From: Spirochaeta sp.
GTDB lineage: Bacteria; Spirochaetota; Spirochaetia; DSM-27196; Alkalispirochaetaceae
NCBI GenBank assembly: GCA_027859055.1
Contig: JAQIBO010000398.1
Coordinates: forward strand, 1-13,934
Length of the DNA: 13,934 nt
Reading direction: 5' to 3'
Shown here: positions 1 through 7,417 of the stretch, piece after piece
Layout of the letters: each line of letters begins with the position of its first letter
Position numbering within the stretch: position 1 is the first letter of the stretch
Translations under genes and position numbers: made by a program
Notes under the pieces: generated by a model
The model's input: only the letters and a program-made list of their open reading frames with translations
Told to the model about the DNA's origin: nothing
The model's database searches: none

Positions 1-72
1 CGTCGCTGCCGCTCCCCTGTCGTACTTGATGTACAGCAGGACAGCTTTCATCCTCTCTTCATACGAAAACAC
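1..72 (-). CDS. IS3-family transposase, N-terminal fragment (cut by window edge)
   Basis: An open frame starts at GTG (70-72) and runs off the left edge, giving 24 residues. The translated start contains SYEERMKAVLLYIKYDRGAA, which resembles the first helix of the helix-turn-helix in OrfA-type transposases of the IS3 family; this is recognised from memory, not by search. A strong ribosome-binding site (GGAGG) sits about seven bases upstream of the GTG, which favours it over the internal ATG at 49-51. The protein would bind the element's terminal repeats to direct transposition. The 5' part overlaps the last codons of the 59-799 frame, as expected if the element inserted into that gene. The length and integrity of the element cannot be judged here. 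Confidence 0.65.
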   Translation of the reverse strand, partial: MFSYEERMKAVLLYIKYDRGAAAT

Positions 73-145
73 GGACTACCTCCTTCAGATTGTAGTCCAA
101 GTTTTTGTCCGCACCCCCAAGCCGGGAAATTCGCTTGACAGAACA
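1..145 (-). mobile_element. End of an IS3-like insertion sequence
   Basis: The transposase start is preceded by a short untranslated leader and a strong ribosome-binding site, so the left end of the element (read on the minus strand) lies a few tens of bases upstream. The stretch read leftwards from about 145 begins TGTTCTGTCAAGCG. IS3-family ends normally begin with TG, so the terminus is placed between about 137 and 147. The exact end and the target duplication need the other end of the element, which is outside the window. Confidence 0.5.
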
Positions 146-799
146 CAGCCCGACTGCCTGCGCGACATCGGTCCAGAGCATTCCGTGATTCCGCTGAGCT
201 TTGGTACATTGCCATTTGTGCGCCCTGGTACGATAAATGATCATCCGTTGGGGGTTGCCTTCGAGTTCTTCGTGGCCGATTGTGAATCCCCTCTCATAGG
301 TTTGCACAGAAGGCCGCCCATGCGGCTCCTCCACGATCAGTCGACCGTGTGCTGCAAGCCATCCATAGAGCAAATGGTACGCCGCGGTATACAGTAGTTG
401 GATCGCGGGTCCGTTGTAGCCCTCATTGAGTACCAACTCACCGGCCCTGTAGGAATTATTGGCCATCAAGACGGAACGCAAAATCTGCGCAGCAAGGTAA
501 AAGCCGATGCGAGGTATCTGCGGGCATGAATATCGGGTACCGTCAGACTCGAACCATGGGTGTACCGGGAGCGGATCACGTTCTCGGGCCTGGGTGAACG
601 CGGTGGCGAATGTGTGAGCCTCACCTACCGGGTGCAGGTCCTGTCTATTACCGGACTCTGCTTCTCGTTGACTACTACAGCTCAAAACGTCGTTTATTGC
701 CTTCTGGATCGTTTTGATCAACGAGTCATGCCTCCACTCCTCGATACCAGCGTCACAGCACCCCGGCTCGGAGAAAACCCGTCGACTTCTATGCGCCAT
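59..799 (-). CDS. Unknown protein, C-terminus probably replaced by IS sequence
   Basis: A 246-residue frame with ATG at 799 and an in-frame TGA a few codons upstream, so the start cannot lie much further out. The ribosome-binding site is weak. I do not recognise the family. Residues about 100-160 look helical and hydrophobic (AIQLLYTAAYHLLYGWLAAHG), loosely like helical Abi or HEPN-type folds, but no catalytic motif is clear. The last 25 to 30 residues, from about base 145 down to 59, are read through the end and leader of the IS3-like element, so the native C-terminus has probably been lost. The gene lies 79 bases after fic on the same strand and could have belonged to the hsdM-fic transcript or used its own promoter at the TCGACA repeats. 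Confidence is for a coding remnant, not for a working protein. Confidence 0.5.
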   Translation of the reverse strand: MAHRSRRVFSEPGCCDAGIEEWRHDSLIKTIQKAINDVLSCSSQREAESGNRQDLHPVGEAHTFATAFTQARERDPLPVHPWFESDGTRYSCPQIPRIGFYLAAQILRSVLMANNSYRAGELVLNEGYNGPAIQLLYTAAYHLLYGWLAAHGRLIVEEPHGRPSVQTYERGFTIGHEELEGNPQRMIIYRTRAHKWQCTKAQRNHGMLWTDVAQAVGLCSVKRISRLGGADKNLDYNLKEVVRVFV

Positions 800-876
800 T
801 TCGACTCATTTCCACCATGTGTCGACGCTATCGACACGTCGGCTAGACATGTCGATTTCCGGTTACAAATTCGACA
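782..876. promoter_or_regulatory. Cluster of TCGAC(A) half-sites between fic and the 59-799 gene
   Basis: The region contains a perfect dyad GTGTCGA-N5-TCGACAC at 819-837 and a wider pair TGTCGA (850-855) and TCGACA (871-876). Further TCGAC copies lie at 782 and 801. This density within about 95 bases, directly before the start of the minus-strand gene at 799 and over its first codons, suggests an operator array. Which regulator binds is unknown; no gene in the window is an obvious partner. Confidence 0.4.
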
Positions 877-878
877 CA

Positions 879-1970
879 TCACACAGAATCCTCGGTCAAC
901 AGGTTCATCAAAGGGATGTTTACGAAGATCCGTTCTCGGCCGACCATCTCACTCTGGAGGATTCCCAACTCCTCAAGCGCTCCGAGGTACTCTGCCGCCG
1001 TCTGACGCTTCGCGATCCCCGCCTCCACGAGATAGGCGATCTTGGAGTAGGGCTGGTGGAACAGGAGTTCGACGAGCTCTTTTGAATAGACGGCGGGAGC
1101 CTCATTGCGCACGCGCTCTACCGTTTGGTCGAGGAGACGGCGGATCGCGCGCACGCGTTCGGTGGTCGTCTTGGCAGTTTCTTCCACTCCCTTGAGGATG
1201 AAGAGGACCCACGGTTCCCATGACTGTTTGGTAGTCACATCCATGAGGAGACGGTAGTACTCCTGTTTGTGCTCTATGAGGTAGCCGCTCAGGTAGAGAA
1301 CGGGAAGCTCCAGGAGTCCCGCATGTACAAGGAAAAGAATGTTGAGAATACGGCCGGTACGCCCGTTCCCGTCCTCAAAAGGATGGATCGCTTCGAACTG
1401 GTAGTGCGCCACGGCCATGCGGATCAACTCGTCGGGGCCGTCACCGCTCAGCAAGTATTGCTCAAGATTCTCGAGCTTTTCTTCGACTCGCGAGCCACCC
1501 GTCGGCGGGGTATATCGAATCTCTCGTGTGAGCGGATTGCCGATGTGGACGATCTCACCGGATCGGCGAAATGCAAAGTCTCGATTGTGAAGTACTGAGC
1601 AAACCTCGCGCAGCAGTGCTACAGAAAACCCACCGCCACGAACGGTATCGTACCCGCGCCGCAACGCTGTACGATACCGCAGAACCTCCTTTGTCTGAGG
1701 ATCCGCTGTTCTTGCGTCATTGAGTTGAGCGCGGAACAATGCATCTCGAGTGGTGAGGATATTCTCGATTTCCGAACTTGCTTGCGCTTCCTGTAGAGGT
1801 ATCGAATTGATGAGAATCGCCTGATCCGGGATCAGGCCCCCAGCTCCTTTGAGCTCCGCCAGCGCTCTGGTAGCTCTCAAACATTGTTTGAGCACCGGCG
1901 CCGTTTCGACATCAACCGATGGCGGCAACGGTGGGAGATCGTCGTAGGGCCGAGCCGGATCAAAGGCCAT
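879..1970 (-). CDS. Fic-family protein (probable AMP transferase) with winged-helix C-terminus
   Basis: The 363-residue product carries the complete Fic active-site motif HPFEDGNGRTGR at 196-207, including the catalytic His196. Fic enzymes transfer a nucleotide moiety, usually AMP, to hydroxyl groups of target proteins. An inhibitory motif of the form [S/T]xxxE[G/N] is visible at 65-70 (SSEIEN), N-terminal to the Fic core, as in class II self-inhibited Fic proteins. Residues about 290-363 look like a winged-helix domain, common in this Fic group. The ATG at 1968-1970 lies inside the end of hsdM, an 11-base overlap that points to one transcript and translational coupling. Fic genes are repeatedly seen inside type I restriction loci, so a role tied to that system, or as a toxin-like guard, is inferred. 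The target protein is unknown. Confidence 0.93.
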   Translation of the reverse strand: MAFDPARPYDDLPPLPPSVDVETAPVLKQCLRATRALAELKGAGGLIPDQAILINSIPLQEAQASSEIENILTTRDALFRAQLNDARTADPQTKEVLRYRTALRRGYDTVRGGGFSVALLREVCSVLHNRDFAFRRSGEIVHIGNPLTREIRYTPPTGGSRVEEKLENLEQYLLSGDGPDELIRMAVAHYQFEAIHPFEDGNGRTGRILNILFLVHAGLLELPVLYLSGYLIEHKQEYYRLLMDVTTKQSWEPWVLFILKGVEETAKTTTERVRAIRRLLDQTVERVRNEAPAVYSKELVELLFHQPYSKIAYLVEAGIAKRQTAAEYLGALEELGILQSEMVGRERIFVNIPLMNLLTEDSV

Positions 1971-3579
1971 TCAACGATTCCCCCCATACCACGCTATCCA
2001 GGTTCCGTTCGATCTGCTCCTGCAGGCGTCGTCCTTCTCTCATTTGTCCCTTTAGCTTGGCCGTAAGCTCCGGGAAAAGCTCCTCAAAGGGCTCACTATC
2101 CTCATCGATCTCTTCGCTACCCACATACCGTCCCGGTGACAGTGCGTAATTGTACTCACGTACAGCGTCGATTGTGGCCACGGCGGCGAATCCAGGCCGC
2201 GCCTCGGGGACGCCGGTCCGCTTGAACTCTCGATAGACCGACGAGATCCTCTCAAGCTCTTCTTCCGACAGAGCCTTTTGCTTGCGTGACCCGGGGATTA
2301 ACGCCCCCAGTGACCGACCGTCGATAAAAAGGATCTCATTCTTTCGCTCCCGCATCCCGTGAGAACCGTCACGATTCTTGGAAAGGAACCACAAGCTGCA
2401 CGGGATTTGAGTATTCGCAAAAAGCTGTCCCGTGAGTTGCACGATGCAGTCGACGTACCCGAGTTCAACCAGATGCTTTCTCACTTCGATCCGCGCCGTC
2501 TCGCTGTTGGTCAGTTCACCGGTTGCCATGACAAACCCGGCCGTCCCGCCATCTTTCAGATGATAGAGAAAATTCATCATCCACATCGTGTTGCCATTCT
2601 TCGGGGCGAGGGGCATGTACTGGTCGCCAAGTTTCAGGCGAGGGTCCTTCTTGGGCACGCGGTCGGATCCCCATCCATTGTTGCCTTTCGAGCCATCGTT
2701 GAAGGGCGGGTTTGCGAGTAGATAGTCTGCCTTGACTCCCTGAAGCTTGTCATCGTGGTAGGAGTTCCCAAGTTCAATCCGGCCGTTGAGTCCGTGCATG
2801 AAGAGGTTCATCTTGCAGAGCCGGTAGGTAAAGTCCTTCGACTCTTGCCCGACAAAAGAGAGTTTCTGGCTATGCGCGGTGAAGATATCGGACTGCACGA
2901 ACATACCGCCGGAACCGCAACACGGATCCATCACGACGCCTTCCGTCGGTTCGATCATTTTTACCAGACATTTGACGATGCTCTCCGGCGTGAAGTACTC
3001 ACCACCGCGTTTTCCTTCGCTTGAGGCAAACTCGCCGATGAAGTATTCGTATACCCTGCCGATGAGATCAGTCCCGTTGTGATCCTGCCCAAAGATCTGC
3101 TTGGAGAAGAGCGTGATGAGGCCCCGCAAGTTCTCGACATCCATGTTGGATCCCGCGTATATCCGTGGCAAAAGGCCTCGTAGTTGTTCGGGGTATGCCC
3201 GCTCGAGCGCCTCGAGGGCGTCGTCGATTTTGACCTTGAGGTCGTCGTCCTGTGCGTGGGCCACGATGTAGTTCCAGGTGGCAATCTCCGGAACCATAAA
3301 TGCGCCGACGCTGTGGTACTCATCTGGATCTTCTACGATCTCTCGAGCTTCTTCGGTGTTGTCTGTGTAGTACGGGCTTTCCGGTTCGCGGACCATCTCG
3401 GTGAGCTCGTGTCTCCGCTTTTCGAAGCGGATGGAAAGAAAACGGAGAAAGATCAACGGCAAGACGTAGCGCTTGTAGTCGGAGGGCTCGATCGTCCCTT
3501 TTAACTCGACCGCTGCCTGCCAGAGTTCTTTGACGAAATCTGAAATGCCGTTGGAAGCCTGCTGCTGCGTTTTCGCCAA
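1960..3579 (-). CDS. hsdM: Type I restriction-modification system methylase subunit (HsdM)
   Basis: The 539-residue protein is the S-adenosylmethionine-dependent N6-adenine methyltransferase subunit of a type I system. The N-terminal HsdM_N helical domain covers roughly 10-130. GEYFTP at 193-198 precedes the cofactor motif DPCCGSGG at 218-225, and the catalytic motif NPPF is at 290-293. The length fits the family. The start is TTG at 3577-3579 with a GAGG element about nine bases upstream; no in-frame ATG fits better. HsdM needs a specificity subunit HsdS to recognise DNA, and HsdR to cut. Neither is in the window, since fic follows directly and then a gene broken by an insertion sequence. 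They may lie left of the element, be elsewhere, or be lost. Confidence 0.95.
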   Translation of the reverse strand: MAKTQQQASNGISDFVKELWQAAVELKGTIEPSDYKRYVLPLIFLRFLSIRFEKRRHELTEMVREPESPYYTDNTEEAREIVEDPDEYHSVGAFMVPEIATWNYIVAHAQDDDLKVKIDDALEALERAYPEQLRGLLPRIYAGSNMDVENLRGLITLFSKQIFGQDHNGTDLIGRVYEYFIGEFASSEGKRGGEYFTPESIVKCLVKMIEPTEGVVMDPCCGSGGMFVQSDIFTAHSQKLSFVGQESKDFTYRLCKMNLFMHGLNGRIELGNSYHDDKLQGVKADYLLANPPFNDGSKGNNGWGSDRVPKKDPRLKLGDQYMPLAPKNGNTMWMMNFLYHLKDGGTAGFVMATGELTNSETARIEVRKHLVELGYVDCIVQLTGQLFANTQIPCSLWFLSKNRDGSHGMRERKNEILFIDGRSLGALIPGSRKQKALSEEELERISSVYREFKRTGVPEARPGFAAVATIDAVREYNYALSPGRYVGSEEIDEDSEPFEELFPELTAKLKGQMREGRRLQEQIERNLDSVVWGESLNGL

Positions 3580-3657
3580 TCAAGAACCCTCACCTTCGAG
3601 TAATTTTACTCCAATACGTTAACCGATATCCATTGCCGACGGAAGCAGTTTCACTAC
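3580..3657 (-). promoter_or_regulatory. Probable hsdM-fic promoter region with a small palindrome
   Basis: This is the 78-base gap between the ApeA-like gene and hsdM. On the minus strand it contains a TAAAAT box resembling a -10 element. The box sits inside a near-perfect palindrome (GAGTAA-N2-TTACTC, 3598-3611) about 20 bases upstream of the hsdM start. No good -35 was seen. The palindrome over the -10 could be an operator, but this rests on position only. Confidence 0.35.
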
Positions 3658-4953
3658 CTACGTCGAGAGTTGGGAAGAAGTCGCTTCACCGACCTCGTGC
3701 ATCAAACACTCTACCAAAAGACGTACCAGAACCTCTACGAGTCTAAGAACCTGGTGCCCGGAAGTGTTTGCCGTGCCTCGATGAACAAGGTCGTTTCGGG
3801 CCGTCACCACATCGTTGATTACGACCTTGGTCGAGGGTAACTCACCCAGGTCAATCGGGTGTCTTTCAAACAGAGCCTTCAGACGTTTGCGTAGCCCCGA
3901 TTCACCGGCATATTGCAGCTTTTCTCCCAACCATTTCTGCAACTCCGCAGGGGACGAATCCAGGACTCGTTGCTTCTTGGCCAGCTCCGTGTCTCTATAT
4001 TCGTCATCCTCGCCCAAGAACTCCCGGTGATATGCTTCGATCGCTTGAATCAGGAGAAGAAACCGTACATCCATATACATTATCCCCGCTCCAGGAAGCA
4101 GAAGCAGTCTTGCAACCGATGACACGCGGTCCTTGATTGCGAACCATTGTCGTATCGCATGTTGGGGGTCGCGCATCTTGTGATATCGCTTCCGGAGGTA
4201 GGAAGGATGAGGCAGTTCCTCGGATACGGTGCTTTGGTTGAACGGTACGTATACGGATATCGACTCGTAGATCCCCGTATCCAAAGACTTTTCTTTTTCG
4301 TTGACCACGAGGGTCTTCACGGCTGAGGACCGACCGACAAACAACGATAAGAAGTCCCGAAAATGAACGATATCCTCGGTCGCCGTATCAATACTAATCG
4401 GTTCCGGATACAGGAACCGTGCGAAATCCTCTGTGACTATAGATACATTCCGCAATGGCGAGCGTAGTTCAGGAAGCCGGGCGTTTACCCCAAATTCCAA
4501 GACGAACGTACCACAATCAAATGAAATGATGCCTGGCTTCTTCAAGCGGACCTCGGCCAGATAATCGTCGTGGAACAGCTGGTATTCGAAATGGGGGTCG
4601 GCAAGCCAGGAATCGAGATAGCTAAGCGTCACTTTGAAATCCCGGAATCGCAGCTCGGATGGCGCTTCTACCGAAACCCCCACAACAGCTTTGCCTACCC
4701 GGTACGTAATTTCTGACACGCCTTGTGGTCCCACCTGCGCATCAATTGGGACAGCATCGATCACCGTTATTGGTTTACCGGACGGAGAAAACCCGTTAAC
4801 GACATCGATTCTGTCTTGACGAGGATTAGCAACGTCTCTCTGCGAAAGCGGACCGAAGACCACGAGGCGAATGCCAGAGTCATCGACTATGAGATCACCA
4901 GTATTGGTGACAGCATCGTCTTCAGGAATACTCCATCTGGCTCGAATAGTCAC
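3658..4953 (-). CDS. ApeA-like HEPN domain defence protein
   Basis: The 431-residue protein starts at GTG (4951-4953); an in-frame TAG four codons upstream excludes a longer form, and the ribosome-binding site is weak. The N-terminus (a Trp-x-x-Pro followed by a beta-rich stretch with GDLIVDDSGIRLVVFGPLS) resembles the ApeA N-terminal domain. The C-terminal third is helical, with QAIEAYHRE near 303-311 and RNDLVH at 386-391, a match to the HEPN Rx4-6H motif used by many RNases of toxin and abortive-infection systems. By analogy with ApeA, a single-gene anti-phage protein with a HEPN C-terminus, the likely role is RNA cleavage on phage infection. The family assignment is from memory of the pattern and needs a profile search. 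It stands alone, with 78 bases separating it from hsdM on the same strand. Confidence 0.7.
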   Translation of the reverse strand: MTIRARWSIPEDDAVTNTGDLIVDDSGIRLVVFGPLSQRDVANPRQDRIDVVNGFSPSGKPITVIDAVPIDAQVGPQGVSEITYRVGKAVVGVSVEAPSELRFRDFKVTLSYLDSWLADPHFEYQLFHDDYLAEVRLKKPGIISFDCGTFVLEFGVNARLPELRSPLRNVSIVTEDFARFLYPEPISIDTATEDIVHFRDFLSLFVGRSSAVKTLVVNEKEKSLDTGIYESISVYVPFNQSTVSEELPHPSYLRKRYHKMRDPQHAIRQWFAIKDRVSSVARLLLLPGAGIMYMDVRFLLLIQAIEAYHREFLGEDDEYRDTELAKKQRVLDSSPAELQKWLGEKLQYAGESGLRKRLKALFERHPIDLGELPSTKVVINDVVTARNDLVHRGTANTSGHQVLRLVEVLVRLLVECLMHEVGEATSSQLST

Positions 4954-5041
4954 TTGTACATTCTATCCAGCATTTCATACCGATGTCATTCATTTGTTTT
5001 CCGTTCGCGTACGTTTTCGAGATTACAAGCTGAGCGGGCAC

Positions 5042-5353
5042 CTGGTATCCAACGACCCCGAGACGACCGACTTCAAGCGCAGCGCCCGTCTTCTGCAATC
5101 ACTTTGGAGAGAAGCTCGCGAACACCCAATCGGCAGCGAACCACCAAGGCCAAAAGAAAACCGGGGGCAACGGCCATTGGGAAGCGGAATCGACTTGACG
5201 CATGCGCAAGAGACGGGCGCAAATTTCCTGTCGAGCAACGTTGGCCGTGTCGGCGAACACCGCCTCGCTCATGCTCAGAAACACCAGACGCTTGATGCTG
5301 TCCGCCTCTACTGTGATCTCCTCTCCTCTACGCCGTTTCGCCTACCAGGGTGA
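5042..5353 (+). pseudogene. Diverged 5' remnant of the 6431-7408 nuclease gene
   Basis: The translated stretch from 5051 to 5329 aligns without gaps to residues 31-123 of the 325-residue nuclease at 6431. By hand count 56 of 93 residues are identical, including FKR, ARLLQSLWRE, GANFL and RLYCDLLSS. The match then ends abruptly, a stop follows at 5351-5353, and the catalytic D-ExK core is absent. The upstream frame stays open but shows no ribosome-binding site or similarity before about 5042. The divergence speaks against a recent duplication; it is either an old paralogue decayed after a deletion or a remnant of a second related system. A short functional protein is possible but unsupported. 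Confidence 0.75.
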
Positions 5354-5438
5354 TGTGTGACATTTTCGTTCGCCCCCTGGACCAGTTCTATACTTGTGGA
5401 CCGGTCCTCTTCTATAACGGGTATCTTGCTAAAGAATG

Positions 5439-6212
5439 TTACGAAGTTCCTCTTATTTTCTCGACCGTTTTGGTAACAAAGGCAGGCATTCCAGATAAGT
5501 CGAGCGCCTCGAACGCTTCGGCCCAGGTGGCAATTCGATGAGTTTCACTTGATTGTTTTTTTGATACTAAGAACATGAAATCCATCTCGATACCGAGAAG
5601 GTCTTCCATCATATATTTCTGCAGCTCCATCTGTCCGACCCGGGGAATAGAACGCCGTTCGAAAATTGCGACTTCTTCTGTGATACTCGGATAATATCCT
5701 TCACCTGATTCGTATTTCGCTTCAATGCATAAAGCCTTGTCCCGATTCAGATGAATGACGATATCAGGTTTGATGTTGAAAGCCCATTTAAATCGACAGA
5801 TACGGAGAAAGTCTTTGTTGTCCGGAAAGTTCTGATCATATTTCCCCATTGACCATCCGCCGGGATACTGGATTTCTTCTGAAGAGGCCTCTACCGCGCC
5901 AAATTGCTGGTTTATCTCCCTGACAGGAGATTGAAGGATATCCTCAATTCCTTGTATGGGGAGGTTCTGCTTGATGATTTCTTTGCGGATTTCCTCAGAT
6001 CGAATCGCATTCCAAAGATCATGTAGATAGGCATATTCAAAATAGAGACCAAAATCAGGCCCGATTTCTTCTGTCATGCCACATGCTTTTAAGAACCGAG
6101 AAGCATTCTCTTCTTTACACAATGCCGCGAAGAAGATTGCAGCATAATTCCGTTCCTCTCTGGTTATCTCGTAGTAATGCGGATTCCTTTGAGAGATTTC
6201 ACGAATGTTCAT
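5439..6212 (-). CDS. PD-(D/E)XK nuclease-fold protein, A+T-rich
   Basis: The 257-residue product carries a textbook PD-(D/E)XK core: KPD with Asp150, a hydrophobic strand, then Glu164-Ala-Lys166. An N-terminal helix with TREERNYAAIFFAAL (17-31) could supply the extra acidic residue typical of the fold, and a Gln-rich helix follows the core (GQMELQKYM, 193-201). Such proteins cut DNA in a metal-dependent way; the specific family and target are not recognised. The start ATG at 6210-6212 has a good GGAGG about seven bases upstream. The gene is visibly richer in A+T than its neighbours, suggesting separate acquisition. It is divergent from the 6431 operon across 218 bases, and its 3' end points towards the nuclease remnant. 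Confidence 0.8.
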   Translation of the reverse strand: MNIREISQRNPHYYEITREERNYAAIFFAALCKEENASRFLKACGMTEEIGPDFGLYFEYAYLHDLWNAIRSEEIRKEIIKQNLPIQGIEDILQSPVREINQQFGAVEASSEEIQYPGGWSMGKYDQNFPDNKDFLRICRFKWAFNIKPDIVIHLNRDKALCIEAKYESGEGYYPSITEEVAIFERRSIPRVGQMELQKYMMEDLLGIEMDFMFLVSKKQSSETHRIATWAEAFEALDLSGMPAFVTKTVEKIRGTS

Positions 6213-6430
6213 GGATACACCTCCGTTGGTAGAATTTGGATTGATCTTTTAGTGTCACTATGGGTGGTAATCTATGCTGCCGGGACAACAGATTACTGGA
6301 CGATCGGCTCCATGGCGGAACCGTAGCGCTCTCTTGTGCCGAATCCCGTCACAGCAAAGATGGAAACGATCCGCCGGTGTGCCAGGAATCGGCACAGGCC
6401 CCGCCTATCCTCTCGCCACGGAGGATTACC
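6213..6430. promoter_or_regulatory. Divergent intergenic control region
   Basis: This 218-base region separates two divergent nuclease genes. It contains a perfect inverted repeat GTAATCT/AGATTAC at 6267-6273 and 6290-6296 near the minus-strand gene, and the 21-bp dyad at 6377-6397 near the plus-strand gene. An open frame runs through much of it in phase with the 6431 gene, but the dyad and the strong ribosome-binding site at 6420-6424 argue that it is regulatory. No convincing -35/-10 pair was found for either direction. Confidence 0.45.
6377..6397 (+). promoter_or_regulatory. Candidate WYL-regulator operator of the 6431 operon
   Basis: The dyad is GTGTGCC-AGGAATC-GGCACAG, with six perfectly paired inner bases per arm. 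It ends 33 bases before the ATG at 6431. It matches 19 of 21 positions of the dyad upstream of the WYL gene (11616-11636, minus strand), including the spacer (AGGAATC against AGGTATC). In both places a TAT-starting box begins nine bases after the dyad (TATCCT at 6406-6411 here), a possible -10. A shared operator is inferred from these identities and the equal spacing. Confidence 0.65.
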
Positions 6431-7408
6431 ATGGCCTACAGCAACCCGTTATTGACCAAACCGATCACCGAAGAAGCACTCAAGAACCATCACTGTTGGG
6501 AGAACGTCGACCGGGTATCCGGGGACCCCGGGACCACCGAGTTCAAGAGGACCGCTCGACTTCTGCAGTCGTTATGGAGAGAGTCCAAGGGACTCCCGAT
6601 AGGCAGCCAGCCTATGAAGCCGACCAAGGACCGTCCGGGGCGCCCACTCGGTAGCCGAATCGACCTTCAGGCTGCACGTGAAAGCGGTGCAAACTTCCTG
6701 ACCGACAAAGTCCGGGGCGCGGCCAAAGAGCGCCTTGCCAATCCCCAACCTCATCAGATGATCGACGAAGATCGCCTTTATTGTGATCTGCTCTCCTCGA
6801 TGCCCCTGTGCTTCAACCTCTTTGGTGAGCTTGCCGCCGATCTCGCTCTGGCGGACAAAGCGGTGCACACCTGGTGGCCGGACACCCCGGGAACGGTAAC
6901 GGCGGTGGAATTTGAGTGGTCACCAGGACGCAGTCTCAAGGGTGAATACCTGGAGAACCGCAGCGCTTTTGACGTTGCGTTCATTCTGGATCTCGGGGAC
7001 GGTACAAAAGGCGTCATCGGTGTGGAGACCAAATACCACGAGCATCCCGTTCTCATGGCACCCACGACTGACGCCAAGATGGAACGGTACCGGACTGTCG
7101 CTGATGCGTCAGGCATGTTTGCCAACGGATCTCAGGAGGCGATCATCGGAACGGAGCTGCAGCAGATCTGGCTGGATCATCTCCTGGCGCTTTCCATGCC
7201 GCAACACCCGTCCGGCGAGTGGGCATGGGCCAAGTTCATCCTTGTCTATCCGTCACGCAATCCCAGCTTTGCCCAGGTAGCCAGCGAGTATCAGCGACTT
7301 CTGTCGAGCCAGGACACCTTTGGAGTCTCCACAGTAGAAGAACTTCTGGATGCAGGGGTTCTGCCGGCGGAACTGACCGCAGCGTTCCGGGAACGGTACA
7401 TCTGGTGA
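6431..7408 (+). CDS. PD-(D/E)XK restriction-endonuclease-like protein
   Basis: The 325-residue protein starts at ATG 6431 with GGAGG at 6420-6424. A longer in-frame start at 6260 is rejected because it would read through the operator dyad. The PD-(D/E)XK core is visible as VEFEW (159-163), Asp181 in AFDVAFIL, and Glu199-Thr-Lys201 in GVIGVETKYHE, followed by a helix with QQ at 244-245. The arrangement recalls the PGN_0703 family of putative restriction endonucleases, though I cannot verify that. Residues 31-123 form a conserved N-terminal region that also survives in the remnant at 5042-5353. The stop is nine bases before the next ATG, so it forms an operon with the 7418 gene. DNA cleavage is inferred from the motif; no methylase accompanies it, so it may not be a classical restriction enzyme. 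Confidence 0.82.
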   Translation: MAYSNPLLTKPITEEALKNHHCWENVDRVSGDPGTTEFKRTARLLQSLWRESKGLPIGSQPMKPTKDRPGRPLGSRIDLQAARESGANFLTDKVRGAAKERLANPQPHQMIDEDRLYCDLLSSMPLCFNLFGELAADLALADKAVHTWWPDTPGTVTAVEFEWSPGRSLKGEYLENRSAFDVAFILDLGDGTKGVIGVETKYHEHPVLMAPTTDAKMERYRTVADASGMFANGSQEAIIGTELQQIWLDHLLALSMPQHPSGEWAWAKFILVYPSRNPSFAQVASEYQRLLSSQDTFGVSTVEELLDAGVLPAELTAAFRERYIW

Positions 7409-7417
7409 AGAGCTCGT

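Noticed and set aside
560..1598. Plus-strand open frames opposite fic and the 59-799 gene
   Set aside because: They lie antisense to the well-supported Fic gene and its neighbour, have arginine- and proline-rich antisense-type content and no family resemblance.
5398..5407. Perfect 10-bp palindrome GGACCGGTCC after the 5439 gene
   Set aside because: It is too short and has no T-tract on either strand, so neither a terminator nor a clear operator can be claimed.
6260..6430. N-terminal extension of the 6431 nuclease by 57 codons
   Set aside because: It lacks a ribosome-binding site and would read through the operator dyad, while the ATG at 6431 has a strong GGAGG; the extension also has low-complexity, non-protein-like content.
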